Under the pieces are notes generated by a model, which saw only the letters and a list, made by a program, of their open reading frames with translations, was not told the DNA's origin and did no database searches. This document shows positions 5,971-6,986 of a stretch of DNA of 6,986 nt, in pieces. How positions within the stretch are numbered: the first letter of the stretch is position 1; each line of letters starts with the position of its first letter. This DNA is from JBBSIG01 sp038232215 (GTDB lineage Bacteria; Actinomycetota; Thermoleophilia; Gaiellales; Gaiellaceae). The translations under genes and the position numbers were made by a program. The stretch lies in the NCBI GenBank assembly GCA_038232215.1, contig JBBSIG010000138.1, positions 1 to 6,986 of the forward strand, in the 5' to 3' direction.

Positions 5971-6656
5971 AGCGGCGGCGATTCATCGAGGAAGCCTCTG
6001 GCAGCCGGATTCCGCTTGAGGAGTGGACGCCGCCAGAGGGCGTAACAGCTGGCAGCGGTTTCGGGGGCGTTGGGCGCATGGAGCTTTTGGTGCAGCCGCT
6101 CGCTTCAGTCGCGCATCCTCTCGGTTACCGCCTCAAGAAGCCGCTTGAGGAGGCTCTGAAACGCGCGGAGGTCGCGCTCTCGCCAAAGATGCACGAAGCG
6201 CCGAGGACGCTCAGCGCGCTATGGCGGTGGGAGCCACGCGCGACCGTCGGTTGGAAGGCAGGGTCGGCCTCTACGGACTTCACCGAGCTTGCCGCCGCGG
6301 GCGTACTCGTGGCGGCGACAGTCTCATACCCCGCTCGCATGTCGGCCTACGTAACGATGTCGATCGACGACGGGAACGGCCGCGAAGCATTCGAGCATCT
6401 CTGGATGCGGGAAGCAATCGGTCTGCTCCAGTTCGCTGGCGAGTTCTACTCCGATATCCTGGTGTCGGGCTCCTGCGTTGCGAGCTACGCCTTTCGAACC
6501 TTGATAACGCCGTCTCTTCGATCGCTCTTCACAAGCTGGGGAAGGCCCACGTCCCCATCGCCGAAAGCGCCTACGTCGATGGACGCCTCTTCAGCTCACA
6601 TGAATTACGGATCGATGCGCCGCGCTGCGCAACCGAGATGTTGGAGCGCCTTCTGA
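5877..6656 (+). CDS. N-terminal part of a DUF6884-domain protein, apparently frameshifted
   Basis: The frame is 259 codons long, but only about the first 209 look like real protein. They include LYAQRRRFIEEASGSRIPLE, a charged KPLEEALKRAEVALSPKMHE helix, an AYVTMSIDDGNGREAF segment and REAIGLLQFAGEFYSDI. From about 6504 the frame turns into a Ser/Pro/Arg-rich stretch unlike the rest, while natural-looking sequence continues in the next frame (DN-AVSSIALHKLGKAHVPIA). Restoring one G at TTG(G)AT near 6503 would join both into YAFRTLDNAVSSIAL without a break. I do not recognise the N-terminal region. ATG 5877 is the longest start, but residues 1-27 overlap the minus-strand remnant and may not be translated; ATG 6078 (MELLVQPL) is the alternative, and neither has a good Shine-Dalgarno sequence. 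GC is visibly lower than in the left part. Confidence 0.55.
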   Translation: MHRRASLSDTPGGEQLPSSQRPEPEISGLYAQRRRFIEEASGSRIPLEEWTPPEGVTAGSGFGGVGRMELLVQPLASVAHPLGYRLKKPLEEALKRAEVALSPKMHEAPRTLSALWRWEPRATVGWKAGSASTDFTELAAAGVLVAATVSYPARMSAYVTMSIDDGNGREAFEHLWMREAIGLLQFAGEFYSDILVSGSCVASYAFRTLITPSLRSLFTSWGRPTSPSPKAPTSMDASSAHMNYGSMRRAAQPRCWSAF

Positions 6657-6986
6657 TCTCCTGTGTTCCCGACGGGGTCGATGTTCTGGCGCAGAGCGGC
6701 AGTCGTCAAGAACTGTTCACGATCCTTCGCTGGCGCGCCGTCCGCGACCTCGGGCACATCGCGCCTTGGGGTGCGCGTGTGGCTGACGACGGCAAGATCG
6801 TCTTACTCGGGTGCGTGAAGATGAAGCATCCAACGCGGCGGGCTGCGCGCGATCTCTACGCGTCTCCCCTCTGGCGGGCACGGTGCGCATACGCCGAGGC
6901 GAGCGGGCGTCCATGGTTCATCCTCAGCGCGCTCCACGGGCTCGTCGATCCCGCGCGACAGCTCGAACCGTACAACGTCGCGCTCG
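6503..6986 (+). CDS. DUF6884-like C-terminal part of the same protein (runs off window end)
   Basis: Open from 6503 to the window end in the frame one base behind the N-terminal part. From 6503 it reads about 45 residues that appear to complete the preceding region (LHKLGKAHVPIAESAYVDG), then MLERLLISCVPDGVDVLAQS and LRWRAVRDLGHIAPWGARV. From about 6790 comes a DUF6884-like domain: KIVLLGCVKMKH, RAARDLYASPLWRARCAYAE, then WFILSALHGLVDPARQLEPY, with the conserved Cys, the LYxSPLW block and the LSAxHGLVxP motif. Members are poorly characterised; several occur in mobile or phage-borne loci. The only in-frame ATG before the domain is 6638, with no Shine-Dalgarno sequence, so if the frame break is real this part could only be made as a short protein from there. 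The C-terminal end is missing because the window stops. Confidence 0.7.

Noticed and set aside
5479..6045. 188-residue plus-strand frame
   Set aside because: It reads through the YjzC-like 5' region, the promoter stretch and the minus-strand remnant with no consistent protein character, and it has no ribosome binding site.

Overview
This is a high-GC bacterial window. The left 5 kb is roughly 70% GC or higher with strongly G/C-ending codons, while sample lines from the right 1.4 kb are only about 55-57% GC. GTG starts, little Shine-Dalgarno signal at several genes, a tRNA without an encoded CCA end, and the combination of DUF2203, actinobacterial-type DUF151, PIG-V-like mannosyltransferase, PrcB-like and YjzC-like proteins point to an actinobacterium. 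Thermoleophilia (Solirubrobacterales/Gaiellales type) is my best guess, by inference only.

Left part (1-4957), chromosomal housekeeping and cell-envelope genes. On the minus strand lie a DUF2203 protein and, 19 bases downstream of it, the N-terminal part of an MntP-like manganese exporter that runs off the left edge. Divergently on the plus strand are a polytopic PIG-V-like mannosyltransferase, a CPBP intramembrane metalloprotease joined to it by a GTGA start/stop overlap, a secreted L,D-transpeptidase (PKD, Ig-like, peptidoglycan-binding and YkuD domains) that probably has its own leaderless promoter, and a membrane-anchored PrcB-like protein one base behind it. The four plus-strand products all act at or outside the membrane, so this looks like an envelope cluster. 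A convergent DUF151 bifunctional-nuclease gene ends 6 bases from the PrcB-like gene.

Middle part (4958-5737). A tRNA-Ile(GAT) gene with a recognisable -10 box lies divergent to the DUF151 gene. After it come about 260 bases without a gene but with several GC-rich hairpins, then a 57-residue YjzC-like gene on the minus strand with a near-perfect Shine-Dalgarno sequence, then about 200 non-coding bases holding its likely promoter.

Right part (5737-6986), accessory in character. Composition drops here. A minus-strand ORF looks like the C-terminal end of a secreted protein that has lost its N-terminus. Head-to-head with it is a plus-strand gene for an unfamiliar protein with a C-terminal DUF6884-like domain, cut off by the window edge. 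That gene is split between two frames by an apparent one-base deletion near 6503. Its position just beyond a tRNA gene, the lower GC, the truncated neighbour and the frame break suggest a decaying genomic island, but no integrase or duplicated tRNA end is visible in the window.
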